NCBI GenBank assembly: GCA_009760855.2
Contig: WPIO01000036.1
Location: 3,293,001 to 3,357,000, forward strand
Length of the DNA: 64,000 bases
Source of the DNA: Cristatella mucedo
Lineage: Eukaryota; Bryozoa; Phylactolaemata; Cristatellidae
Direction: 5' to 3'
Below the pieces are notes generated by a model that searched no databases, was not told where the DNA came from, and saw nothing but the letters and a program-made list of their open reading frames with translations. This document shows, in pieces, positions 1 to 11,868 of the stretch. A program made the translations under genes and the position numbers. The stretch's first letter is position 1, and every line of letters starts with the position of its first letter.

Positions 1-1861
1 TAGTTAAATTTTTGACGTGAGGTCACCGGTGCTCTTGGGTAGGGGAAGTTGGCCGAGTAAGTCGTGGTGATGGAGGCTCCCGGTCTCGCCGAGTTATGCA
101 CCTGGATGGTTGCAGGCGTGCTCCGGCGATGAGGCCACGCACGCAAGGCGACGAGTACCCAAGGCCCGAGCGGAGCTGGATAGCACGCTCGTTGTTATGA
201 TGTGTATATTTCGCGTTCCCCGTGAAGCCTGTTCGTGACCTCCCCCAACCCCGTGTGTTGGCGCCTTTCGGCGGAAGCTCTCGACTGTGGTGGACATCGA
301 CTCCGACTAGCCAAGCAGTTACTCAGCCAGCCGGATCTTGTAGGGTGTACTCTCGCACTGTTGGATTCGGAGTCGGTACAACGGCAGGATTGTGGAAGCC
401 GACTGACCAACTAACACGTTTGTTCGCGCTTGCTTCGTCGTCTTGCAGCCTTATCGTGTACTGTGTATAGGACCCTCCCTGTAACTGTAGACTTGTTGAG
501 TACCCCTGTTGTTATTGGCACATGCGTTATCATAAAGAGGTTTAACCTGACTGCCACTCGTCTTACCCTAGCTCAGCGGCATGGCGAGCGGCAGCGTGGC
601 TGGAGTATGGCGGGGTTTGGCGGGAAATAGTCTTTGACCCCTGGAACTCGGCTAAATACTGACTCTGCGATTATAGTCGTGCCGAGGAAAAACTGACCGT
701 TTGTATTGGAAAAAAATACCAGTGCTTTAAGTTAGACCGAGCAAATGCCGAAAAATCGCTTTTGCAGTGAAACCGTGAGCTATCGACCTAGATTAGAATG
801 TTCAAATCGTGTATAGGATCATTATTTACCTTTGTTTTCATTTACCTTCATTTTCCATTCATGAGTATTGTTACAAGAGATGTAAAAAATGGAGCTGTGT
901 AACAATCGGCTCGTTAGTATTAGCAATCAAACATTACGTAAAGAAGCCAAGTGACGTGGTCTTAACACTCAGCTCGGAAGCCACTTTAGCCATGCAGTTA
1001 ATGCAAATGGTCATTGGTAGATAATTCTAGGGTGTGCACAAGCTAAACATCAAAACTAAGGCAGCTGTCCCCTGGCTTCCCAATGAGTTCAGATGGGACT
1101 TGTTACAGACGTGCTGTAGAGGTTCCCGATTTATTAAAGTCCTTTGACAAAGCAGCGATCGTAAGGTTGCTAGTCGTTGCAGACTGGCGACAAACACTGG
1201 CGAAGCTGGCATTCAGAAGTGCGGCTAGCGAGTCGCAGATGCCGATTCAGATATAGGCATTTAAGCTGGTGGTAGTGGAATGCAGCAGCAATAAAAAGCA
1301 CCACCTTTTAATATAACAAGTCCGTATCATTTGCGTTGAAGGGTCTATTTCATTTACCGACGAGGGCTACAGATGCCCAGCACCAGCCATAGCTAACAGC
1401 TCGCTTGGAAGGCCCAAGCACAGCTAGAAATTGACTATTCAGTGCGTTGGGCTTCTCATACCGCCCAAAACATAGATTAATATTACAAAGCCGGCTCCTA
1501 TTAATCATTGAAATTTAGGGAACCGCGATAAGTGTCTAGGCTGTCATTATCTGGCTCAGAGAGCTAGCCAACGCTCCAGCATTGCATTTTGGCTGTGCAG
1601 TCAGTGTGCCTGCCAATTGCGAAAGCCAACCGTCAGAGGCACTGCAATAGCTTCGATTATTGACCTTTCTGAGCCGCTCCCCTCTGTACAGTCATCGCTG
1701 ACTTAGCATGCGTGCCTCGATGTATATCGACAGCTGTAGCGTCAGCAGCTGCTGCACCAGCTGCTGCTACTCCCATTCAAGCGAAGGGATCAGGATTTAG
1801 GCCGCAAAAACTGCTGGCCCTCATTTTCGCGATCGCATCGTAGGAGAGCCGTTCGGCGTCT
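1..1861. other. Unassigned upstream sequence
   Basis: Only short open frames with no recognisable domain. Around 1297-1320 there is a stretch (ttaatataacaagtccg) that recurs at about 15281-15297, suggesting an old dispersed repeat. No promoter or exon could be supported. Confidence 0.4.
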
Positions 1862-2240
1862 TGCTCGAACAAACCTCAAATCCTTTGGAGACCGTGCATT
1901 TAGTTCGTATGCTCCCAAGGCCTGGAACTCCCTCCCAACTTGCGTCAGAACATCCCCTGACTTGAGCACATTAAAAAAGAACCTAAATACACACCTATTT
2001 AGGACAGCATTTAGTGGGTCCCTGTGATTCGTCCTTCATGTGCTTGTGCGTGCTGCCGCAGTGCATGCTGCCACTAACCACATTTGCATGCTGACCCTAT
2101 GCATGTCACCCCTAACCATGTTATTCATTTTGTTTGTTTAGCAAGCATGATATTACTCACCATTCAATTGCATTTCCCTTTGCAGCAAATCTAAAGCGCC
2201 TAGAAAGAGATTGAGTTCTCTGAGGGCGCTTTATCAAGTG

Positions 2241-2271
<31 letters not shown>

Positions 2272-2272
2272 T
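1862..2272 (+). mobile_element. Family A LINE, 3' fragment (CR1/L2-like)
   Basis: 5'-truncated copy. It encodes the end of the second ORF ([20 protein letters not shown]-like, then the short FKKNLxTHLF block). The non-coding end follows, with the hairpin (aagcgcctagaaagagattg and its ctctgagggcgct arm) and an (ATT)n tail at 2242-2272. Several substitutions break the frame, so it is inactive. Confidence 0.85.
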
Positions 2273-2802
2273 CTAAATATTTGCCTCGAGTTCCAATCAC
2301 CGCTGGATGCCGTTTGCGTGATGGCAGCTAGAAGGCAGAGTGTCTAGCTTTCCTTCCAATATTGAGTTCACATTATCGGAGGGAGCGGGTAGCAATGCAA
2401 GCTCCGGCTGCGTTACGTGCTTCGGGCTGTCCTTGGCCGAACTGTCACACCTCGCAGCCGCTCATAGACCGCCGCTCGGATTTTAGTTAAAGGCACTTCT
2501 GTCAACGTAGCAGACCGGCAGCAACAGGCAAGGAGGGGCAGCGTTGTGTGTACTTGCTACCCCATCCTTGTCTGTTTGTTTGTCCTCCTTGTCCTCCTTG
2601 CCCCTTCCTTGGAGGCACGGGATACCCGACCTATAGCGGTAGCGTTTGCCAGCGCCAATTAAGACTTGGGAGTGTTTCGAGTCGAGTGTCGTATCGAGCA
2701 ACAGGTTAGACAGTAAACCTTAGTTTTTGCCGGCTTCTGGCTGGGTGCAGTTTTGTTCCACGAGCTTCGCGCTGTCTTTGTAGATATGCCATGGCTGCCA
2801 CA
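2273..2802. other. Unassigned
   Basis: No recognisable coding region or repeat. A pyrimidine-rich cluster (tgtcctcctt repeats) lies near 2580-2610. Confidence 0.35.
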
Positions 2803-2955
2803 ATTAAGAATATATAATTCATTTGTATAGCACCCCAAGAGAACTGCATGTCTTTTCAGGTGCTTCACATATGCCTCGGGGCTCCAGCCCAACCTCAGCC
2901 AGGCCTTGGTTGAGGCGCAGGCACCTTCACCGCTGGACCAAACCAGCTCGGCAGG
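2803..2955 (-). mobile_element. SINE A, tRNA-derived
   Basis: On the minus strand it has an A-box-like TGGTCCAGCGGTGAAGG and a B-box-like stretch near 2880-2893, followed by a tail resembling the family A LINE 3' hairpin (read reversed at about 2822-2865). It is diverged from the copies at 13770 and 16508. Confidence 0.7.
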
Positions 2956-3439
2956 AGATGGCTTCAGACATATTGTGCTAACTGACATCGACAAGGGGCA
3001 GCTGCCGATCGCCTACTCTCGCGCCATGCATGCCTGGCGATTGCACGGCACGCCTGTTTGCAGCCGCTCGAATCGGCCCAACGTGAGGCCAGCATCACAT
3101 TGGCCCCACCTCTTCTGACCGGCGACGTGCTCCATTGGGTGCCGCGAGTAGACCGGATGGTAGCCGTTATGCACCCTAGTAATCCAACGGATCCACACCA
3201 AAACAGTGACACTCATAAAAAGTAATTAGTGACTGCCTCTTGAATTCGCTATTTTGAGAGAGCACGTCCTTCGTCTCCACGATAGTAGCAGCCTTGCTTA
3301 AGGGAATCGCTGTCATAACTTATTAATTACATCGCTGCTTGTCTCGAACCGTGAAAGATGTTCAGTAAAAGATGTCCCTTTTTTGCCGCTATTTCTCGTG
3401 TACTTCCGTGTGGATTATTTTGCCTGCATGTGTGTTTTG

Positions 3440-3565
3440 GAGCTGTGCATATTATCGCGAACCGATTGGCGTGCTTCCTTTCTAGCAACTGGTAAGTTCC
3501 TAGAAAGAGATTTAGTTCTCACAAGGTGCTATGCAAACGTCTTATTGTCATTGCTATTATCTTCA
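3440..3565 (+). mobile_element. Family A LINE tail, diverged
   Basis: Contains tcctagaaagagatttagtt and ...ttctcacaaggtgctatgcaaacg, a decayed version of the LINE 3' hairpin. The preceding text (attatcgcgaaccgattggc) is close to that before the similar remnant at 21655-21775. Confidence 0.5.
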
Positions 3566-4068
<503 letters not shown>

Positions 4069-5124
4069 TGAAGCTACTTCAAATTTATTTCTTGTGCTGT
4101 ATCACGGCCTCGACCTTTTCAGCGATATCCAATTAATGGACTTGACGGATTTTTCGGTATTGGCTCTTCAAGGATCTTCTAATTACATATGGTGCCCATC
4201 GGCTGAGGTTCTGCTGAGAGTAGGTCCTCCGCTACCTTATCTTTATCCATACAATTGCCATTAGAGCCAATGTTCAAACTTGATCTGTAGGTGAGTATTT
4301 TCACAAAGAGCTGTGTAAAGAGACGCTAAGTGTTGCAGACTCTGTCTTCTAAAAGTGCCGAAGACTCTGCCCTGCCTGCGACTACCTACCGGCCGGAAAA
4401 TCTGACCAAATGGTACGGGGTTCTCCGTGAGCTTACACCACTTACACCATAGGCACAGAGTGCTAACTCCTAGCTTGAGGCTAAGGCGCTCGCACTTCAA
4501 TTCTTCGTTGTCCACTGCAATCGGAATACAATGCCCCTAAGGCACTTCTGATGCAGTAAAAGTGAGATCGCCGATTCGGTTGATCTTGAATTTCTACTTC
4601 AGAGCAAGGAGAGACCGGCAGATCCTATCCCCCTACCTCACCAAACGATGCCATTCAGCAAGCCTTCCTATTACATGGCTGCTTCCTAAAAGGTCAAGGA
4701 CTGGCCCATTCCTTGCGTAATCCAAGCTACAGCCCTACTTCATGTATCGGGCAATGGATTGAGCTATACTCCTTGCAGCAGCCAGTAATAGAGGGCAACC
4801 ATCAGAGACATTACGGCTTTACCAGCGCTTTTGATGCAAAATTTGAGTACACGGAAGAGCGTCTGCGGCATTTTGAGCCTCGTCTGAGGCAGTTCCGAAA
4901 TTACGCCACACTCCACCAAATGCAGAGCATGTTTCGGATGCTAGACCCAACAGATACAAGGTCGATACGTTGCCGATGGAAGCTTGGCTAGCGAGCTGCA
5001 GACGAAACTTTAATCGCCACGCACGTGCGAAGCAATAATAGAACGAGACAGGAGTATTGCCCATGCTTAAGCAATAAATCCATTTGCTTTCGCATGGTTC
5101 TATATTCCACAGCACAAGGCTTTC
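4069..5124. other. Unassigned
   Basis: No recognisable coding region or repeat. Short open frames on both strands lack known motifs. Confidence 0.35.
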
Positions 5125-6790
5125 AGGAAACTGGCACGAAACTATATCATCATAAATAAGTCATTAGCATCAGGTCATGTCCCAGGTTTTTTCACAAAGG
5201 CTGTAGTCAGGACACTACTCAAGAAAGCAACACTAGACCAATAGAACTTAAGCAACATCCGCCCAGTCTCCCTTCTACCGTTCCTATCAAAGACACTGGA
5301 ACACGTGCTAGACGGGCTGAAGTCATATAATGAAACTTACAACCATGCTAGTAAGTTCCAGTCTGATTTTAGAGCTAATCACTACACAGAGTCAGCATCT
5401 CTTCGGGTCATTAACGACCTACATAGGTATGCAGATCTAGGTAGAGTCTCTCTGCTTGTTTTTCTCGATCTGTCAGCAGTTTTTGATTCTATCGATCCCC
5501 AAGTCCTTCTTGAGCACTTCTCATCTCGCCTGGGCATCACTGGCACTGATTTGCAATGGTTCAGGACCTATCACGGCGGAAGACTCCAGAGTATTGATGG
5601 AAATGGGCACAGATCATCTTAAGAACCTCTGAAGTGAGGGTACCTCAGTGATCCGTGCTTTGTCTCCTTCTTGCCGATGTGATTGCCAGGCACAATCTAG
5701 GCTTTAATTTCTATGCAGATTACACTCTGTCTTACCTCTGCTTTGATCCTTTCCAGCCCTCCTGCCCGTCGAATTCTCTCAACCTTTCGTGCATGTGTCA
5801 ATGAGATCCGCATATGGATGGTAGCAAACTTTCTTAAATTGAATGATGATAAAATCAACTTACTATTTTGGGCAAACCAAGTGTGATTCAGAAATTTGAA
5901 AGGTTAGCGCTCACAATCGGCTCTGCCAGTACATGTCCTGTTGAATCTGCACGAAATCTAGATTTAATGTTCCAAAATAACCTTTGACTAGACGACCACA
6001 TCAGCCCCGGAGTCAAGTCTGCCAACTTTCACCTTCATAACGTTGCTCAAATTCGGGCTCGTTTAAACGGGGACACCACATCTAAGTAAGCACATGCGTT
6101 AGGAACATCGCGTCTTGACTTCTGTAACTCACTGCTTGCTGGTTTACCTGCCCGTGCTATCAGGTGCTTTCAGCTTGTGCAAAACTCTGCAGCTAGGCTT
6201 GTCTGTCGTGAGTTGCCACGTCACACCACTTCTCGCCGACCTGCTCTGGCTCCCAGTCAAGCAACGGATTGACTTCAAGGTCTTGTCGCTCACTTTTAGG
6301 TCCCTTCATTCTTTGGCTCCAGCCTGCCTATTAGATCTACTCCTCCACGAGGCTAAGCATCAATCCACCCACTTTTCGGAATCAATTCTTTTAGCCATAC
6401 CTCATACGAACCTCAAATCGTTTGGAAACCGTGCCTTTAGTTCGTATGCTCCCAAAGCCTGGAACTCACTTCCGCCTAGCGTCACGATATCATCTGACTT
6501 GACCTAATTAAAAAACTAAGATCGCATCTATTTATCACAGTATTTATTGGGTCAATGTGATTCGTTCTTTGCGTGATTATTCGTGCTGACCTTGTGCATA
6601 CTGCCACTAACCATATTTGCATACTGACCCTGGGCATGTCACACCTAACCGTGTTATGCTTTTTTTCATTGAGCATGATGTCATTAACCATTCGATTGTG
6701 CTTCCTTACAGCAACTGTAAAGAACCTTGAAAGAGATTGAGTTCACTGAGAGCGCTTTACCAAATGTATTATTGTTATTATTATTATTAA
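5125..6790 (+). mobile_element. Family A LINE, longest copy with reverse transcriptase remnant
   Basis: Decayed reverse transcriptase: an NIRPVSLLPFLSKTLEHV-like block (about 5245-5307), FQSDFRANHYTESASLRVIN, the motif A block LLVFLDLSAVFDSID (about 5452-5496) and a damaged YADD box reading FYADYT (about 5709-5726). Then the C-terminal block [14 protein letters not shown]..., [20 protein letters not shown] and a tail ending in ATT repeats at about 6766-6790. Stops and frame changes throughout show it is dead. Motif spacing fits the CR1/L2/Jockey group of non-LTR elements. No endonuclease domain is visible. Confidence 0.9.
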
Positions 6791-7631
6791 ACCGACTTAA
6801 TGATTTTGATACTTATTGAAGGCTCTGGCATACGTCATAATGTGATGCATTAAGCATAACTACTGCTTCGGACCAGATTGGCTAGACCAGGTTAGACAGC
6901 TAAAGATTGTAAAGACCTATTCGTGGTAGCGCAGCAGGTCTCTGGTCAAGTATTGAGCGATTGTGAAACTGAATTTCGTATTCAGTTGTTGCATGTAACT
7001 ATAAGGCTTGGACCATCTTTATGTGAACGATCTCAAGCGGGTTGCATGCTCAATACTTATTGCTTAAAAATGTGCAACAGAGGTGGCTGACTACAAATTT
7101 GCTTTCATGTTTGCTTGCCCCTTAGTTTCTACCACTTTAATGAAATTTCTTGCTTCAATTAGCATCCAACTCTTAACGTAGACTTAAAATCGCCATAGTA
7201 GTTTGCTATTAGATCTACTCCTTATCTGTCTCTCGCTCACTCTCGCTTCCCAGACCAAGTGCAAAGTTCACAATATGCGGGGGGGGGGGAGAGGAGGGAT
7301 ACCCTCTCCCACCCAGCTCTGCAACAAACCCGGATGATGGACACCTGGATCTAGTCCAGCAGTAGTTTCTTTTGCTTCCTTCAGTTCCAGCACTTTACTA
7401 TACACTTCTGCGGTATATGTAAAGCGCCGGCATAGAGATTAGGCTCTCTCTCCAGTCGAAGTACTAATTTTAAATATTGTTTTTCGTAAGTCGCTTTCTC
7501 ATGCCGTCCAAATAATTTCAGTCGTATGGCGTCGATGGCTGCGCTGGCATCTATCTAACGTTTATGATTGCAGCGCCTCATTGCAGCATTTGTTCCTCGA
7601 AATTCGCTCTTGTAGCAACACTGCCCTGGTT
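6791..7631. other. Unassigned
   Basis: No recognisable gene or repeat, apart from a G-run at about 7278-7288 and a short purine-rich patch after it. Confidence 0.35.
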
Positions 7632-7855
7632 TGGCCCAGCGGTTAAGGTGCTCGCATTGACCTCAATGTGAATTTATTTAATGACCATGGTAGTAGGCTC
7701 GAGCCGCGTAACATATGCGAAACACCAGAATAAAGATTAAGTTATGTTGTGGAGCTATATGAATGAATTATATTATTTTATTATTCCATTAAAGTATGTG
7801 TAAATTGCTTAGAAGGAGATTAAGTTCTCTAAGGGTGCCGTGTAATGTACTGCAA
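7632..7855 (+). mobile_element. SINE A, diverged
   Basis: A-box-like TGGCCCAGCGGTTAAGG and TGCTCGC at about 7640-7664, B-box-like TAGGCTCGAGCC at about 7691-7703, and a LINE-like tail (ttgcttagaaggagattaag) near 7806-7826. An AT-rich insertion separates body and tail. Confidence 0.65.
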
Positions 7856-7879
7856 CGATTTTTATAATATAATATTATT

Positions 7880-7915
7880 TTATATGTATATATATATATA
7901 TATTATATAGTATGT
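7880..7915. repeat. AT-rich microsatellite
   Basis: Imperfect TA tract (tatatgtatatatatatata) inside a wider AT-rich patch. Confidence 0.8.
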
Positions 7916-8182
7916 ACATTATTATTCTTACATCATGTTATTATCTCATTCCTCCTTTGGGTCTCTGGTTATTAAAGAGACCTTTCGTTCTCATCTATGC
8001 AGCCCCTCTCAACGGTTTATCATGCCTCACCATATTCAGCTGTAAACGTAAGTCGCGTGCACACACACAGCAGAGCCAGACCTTTGGCTAAAGTACAACT
8101 ACAAAGTACACACGACTTGTCGGTACTATGAAACCGTCGCAAAGCCTGAGTCGGCTGTAGCCGGCTTATAGGAAGTGAGTTG

Positions 8183-8185
<3 letters not shown>

Positions 8186-8236
<51 letters not shown>
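8186..8236. repeat. (TA)n microsatellite
   Basis: About 50 bp of pure TA. A C-homopolymer follows at about 8263-8273. Confidence 0.98.
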
Positions 8237-8238
<2 letters not shown>

Positions 8239-8311
8239 ATATACCACTATAAACTGTGTAGCCCCCCCCCCCCGTCACGTCATCGCCTGTCTCCGGTCTA
8301 ACCAGGATGCT

Positions 8312-9287
8312 ATAATAATAATAATAATAATAAGAATATATTTGTTCAGTGATCTCAGAGAACTTAATCTCTTTCTAGGCACTTTACACAAGCTGTAATA
8401 GAACCATGGACGAATGGTTAATGGTAACATGCTCAATGTCAACAAGGTTAACATGATTAGAGGTGACGTGCACAGGGTTAGCATGCAAATATGGTTAGTG
8501 GTAGCATCCATAGTTTCAGCACGTATAAACTCACCAAGGACAAAGCACACGGACCCACTACATGCTGTGATAAATAGGTGCGTTTTCAGTTTCTTTTTAA
8601 ATGTTGAAAAGTTAGGTAATGTCGTGATATAAGTCGGGAGTGAGTTGCAAGCTTGAGGAGCATGTGAACTAAAGGCATGGTCTCCAAAAGATTTGAGGTT
8701 CGTACGAGGTGGAACTATACGATTTGATTCAGAAAGCGTGCCGTACTGTGCCCAGCCTATTGGGGGGACAAAATTTGATTGTTAGTCTGGAGCCAAAGAA
8801 TGAAGGGATCTAAGACTGAGTGACAGCACCTCGATGTCGATGCGTTGCTTGATTGGGAGCCAGTGCAGGTCGGCGAGAAGTGGTGTGACGTGGCAACTGC
8901 GACGTTCACGGCAGACAAGCCTAACTGCGGAGTTTTGCACCAGCTGTAAGCACCTGATTGCACACGCCAGTAGACCAGCAAACGGTGAGTTACAGAAGTC
9001 GACACGGGATGCCACAAATGCATGTATCAATTTAGATGTAGTATCCCTGTCTAAGCAAATCCGGATTTTAGCAATGTTATGTAGCTGAAAGTAGGAAGAC
9101 TTGACTATGGAGCTGGTGTGACCGTCTAATGAAAGGTCACTTTGGAACAGGACACCTAGATCTCGTGCAGATGCAACAGGAGATATGCTGGCTGAGACTC
9201 TTTTAAGAGTACATTTTTTCAATTTCTGAATCACACATGTTTAGCCCATAACTAGTAAGTTCGTTTTACCGTCAATGATTTATAAGA
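8312..9287 (-). mobile_element. Family A LINE, 5'-truncated
   Basis: Reads on the minus strand. ATT-type tail at 8312-8332 and hairpin at about 8346-8392. A continuous 150-residue frame (9234 down to 8782) contains SDLSLDGHTSSIVKSSYFQL, RVDFCNSPFAGLLACAIRCL and HWLPIKQRIDIEVLSLSLRS, the C-terminal domain of CR1/L2-like ORF2. It lacks the catalytic reverse transcriptase core. Confidence 0.9.
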
Positions 9288-9290
9288 ACG

Positions 9291-10865
9291 CGTACACTCT
9301 AGTCTGCTCTGCACGATGGTGATGGAAGGCAATGACCAGACAGACCAGAATGATTCGGGCTTCTGTCTTCCGCTCGACGCAGCCAGAGCAGGTTCCCTTA
9401 GCAACGATGGCTTAAAAAAGGATTACAAGGTGGATTAAAAAAATTCTGGTGGTCAAGTTGAGCAATAACCATGAGCAGAAGCTGGGAAGTGGGTCGTTTG
9501 CCCGTCCCCTAAAGTGAAAGGGCGGAGACCTAGGGCCGCCCCCTCACAGCTATGCCATGACCGTCGCCCGACGACGAAGTTGCGTCCTAATTCCTCTCGA
9601 TGAGCAACAGCTGAGTTCGCGCCGAATAAGCGCTACGATCGTGTGCGAAATGTTTTCAGCACTTCCGGGTCTTGCCCGTCCCCCTAAACGAAAGTCTTCC
9701 GCAAATTGAAAATCCCGGCTCAGCTTTTGACAACGACGACAGCTTCGTGACGGCATTTCGTGCAAGCTCGAAAAAACGTAGTTCATCACGTGTCGCCTTC
9801 GTACGCAATTGAACTGGCGCGGTAGCGGCTGCAACGTCGAGCGACAGTATTTTAGCTGTCTTTTGTTTCTTCTAGGAGAAAGACTTCTGGCGACAGATAC
9901 TTTTGCACCTCTAGTCAAAGACTACGGAACCTACTTACCTCAGTTCTGCATAACTGTGTCGTCCGTCCTTTAGTCCGTCCGTCTTTTCGTCCTTTCTCCA
10001 TCCGTCCATACTGCCTCTGTCCGTCCTTCCTTCGTCCTGCATTCTCCTCTACTCCTTACTCACTCTTGCTTCCCACCCTCCCGTCGACGCTGCTCACTTT
10101 GTGGACTCACCCCCCCCCCCGCTCGCCCCGCCCATTTCAGACTCGCTTCTCCAGCTACAAATGTATGATTACTATTAAGATTCCTCTACGACGTGTGATT
10201 TACAGGTGCGATGTTAGCTATCGACTACAACCGAAAGATGCATGGGCTTTTCGCGAGCTGTGAAAAGCATTTCAGCATTCAGTAGCCACGCGACCGCCAT
10301 TTATTGTTAACCCCTTCGCGTAGACAGTCCGGTTAGTTTCCGCGGCTAAACCTACTCTGGCTGAGCAATGGCCTACTGCTACTTATTGAAACGTTGGCGT
10401 TCTCCATCGGCGGCTATCGATTGTGACTGTCGAGATTCCTTCGTGATCTCCGAATTGCAACTTCTCGGAATTGTCAACGTCAGAACCATACGATTAGTCT
10501 GCACAAAAGCCAACGTCGTGTACATATAGGCAGGGGAGTTGTGCTCGAGATCTGGAGCCGCGCCATTCTCGCTCCGAGCTTCGAAACTTTTTTCGCCTCT
10601 ATCCTTCGCGCGTAGCACGCTGACAGGGACCAGCGCCATTAAGAGCCTAGCCATTTATGGCCACTGTTGCATTAATGCAGAAGCCGCCAAAGGTCGTTCG
10701 TATCGCGCTATTATCGCCTGTTACGCGCGCTTCGGCCCATTTCGGCGGCCGGTGGCGGCGGCCGTGGACGTGGGGCGTGCCCGCCCACCCACCCCCCTCC
10801 GATCGTGCCAATTTAGCTCGAGGTGGGCGCGGCTGCTGATTAGTAACCGATAGCGAGAGTGGGGT
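9291..10865. other. Mostly unassigned; contains a repeat D copy
   Basis: GC-richer and CpG-containing sequence. A dispersed repeat (D) lies at about 9480-9690. Pyrimidine-rich Ccgtc repeats occur at 9955-10050 and a C-run near 10110. No open frame carries a known domain. It could hold an upstream regulatory region of TOM1, but nothing shows that directly. Confidence 0.35.
9480..9690 (+). repeat. Dispersed repeat D, copy 1
   Basis: Shares ordered blocks with 31645-31850: ctaggsc-rccccct, a gtcytaat...gatgakcaac patch, gagttcgyg-y-gaataa and a ...tct-gccttgccc end. Copy 2 is more AT-rich, as expected from CpG decay. The class is unknown. Confidence 0.55.
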
Positions 10866-11095
10866 GTGCTTGTGCGTGCTGACACTGTTGCAGACTGCCA
10901 CTAACCAACTTGCGTGCTGACCCTGTGCATGTCTCCCCAAACCACGTTATTCTTGTTGTTTATTGAGCATGCTACCATAAACCATTCGATCGTGCTTCCT
11001 TTGCAGCAAATGTAAAGCTCCTAGAAAGAGACTGAGTTCTCTGAGGGCGCTACATCAAGTGTATTTTAATTGTAATTATAATTAATATTATATAC
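10866..11095 (+). mobile_element. Family A LINE 3' end
   Basis: Non-coding tail only: gtgcgtgctgacactgttgc..., ccattcgatcgtgcttcctt, hairpin with ctcctagaaagagactgag, then AT-rich decay of the tail. Confidence 0.82.
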
Positions 11096-11797
11096 AGAGT
11101 GATCAGATGCTACCACAGGGGGCAACCGTGTAGAGCTAATGGGTGGGGCTAGCACGGGGCTATGGAGGGGGCTACCGAGGGAATGAGTGCCGAAAAAAGG
11201 ATTTCGCCTTGAGTAAAAAAACCATGCCGATACTTCTGGATTGCCGTCCGGTGCTCGAGACTGCTCTTTAAGGGGCAAGCAACACATATGTCGAAGACCC
11301 GACAGCAAATCTTCACTTGCGTGTTGGAGCCGAATCCTGGCGTATCGCTTCAATGAATGTGTATGCTTGCAATTTCGACACGAGTGTCAATGAGCAACCA
11401 TTTGCCTCCTACCAGATAAATTGACATCCGCTGCTTGACTTTCACTGGTACCGGGCAAACTGCCGCGAGCGATCTGCAAAGCGCGACCTTTAGTGATCTG
11501 CAAAGTGCAAGCTTCGTGGCTGCTGAAAGTGTGGCGCTAATTTCAAATTGCTAAGCGACCGAGGATCTGCTGTCTGCCGCGGGACGCGGTATCAAAAAAG
11601 GAATTTTGCGTCGAGAGATGAAAGCAAAGCTCATCGTTCGCTGATCCGTGCACTGGCTGACTCGAACCAAACTCTCTCGCAGGATGTAGCCGAGAATTCG
11701 TTAATGAGGACTGCAGACTTTATAGGCTGAACCACTACCTTCGCCGAACCAGCCGTTCACATTGGGAACGCTCATTTGAGGGGCTTTCTTAACAGCA
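11096..11797. other. Unassigned
   Basis: No known domain. A short internal duplication (gatctgcaaagygc) occurs at about 11470-11510. Confidence 0.3.
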
Positions 11798-11868
11798 TCC
11801 GTAAATTCCCTGGAAAGTGATTAAGTTCTCAGAGGGCACTATACACATAGATTATTATTATTATTAAC
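11798..11868 (+). mobile_element. Family A LINE tail only
   Basis: About 70 bp: ccctggaaagtgattaagtt ctcagagggcacta and a short ATT tail. Confidence 0.7.

Noticed and set aside
11136-11142. ATGG followed by gtgggg as the TOM1 first exon
   Set aside because: The phase fits, but the donor is poor and 7 kb lie between it and the first VHS exon. No other evidence.
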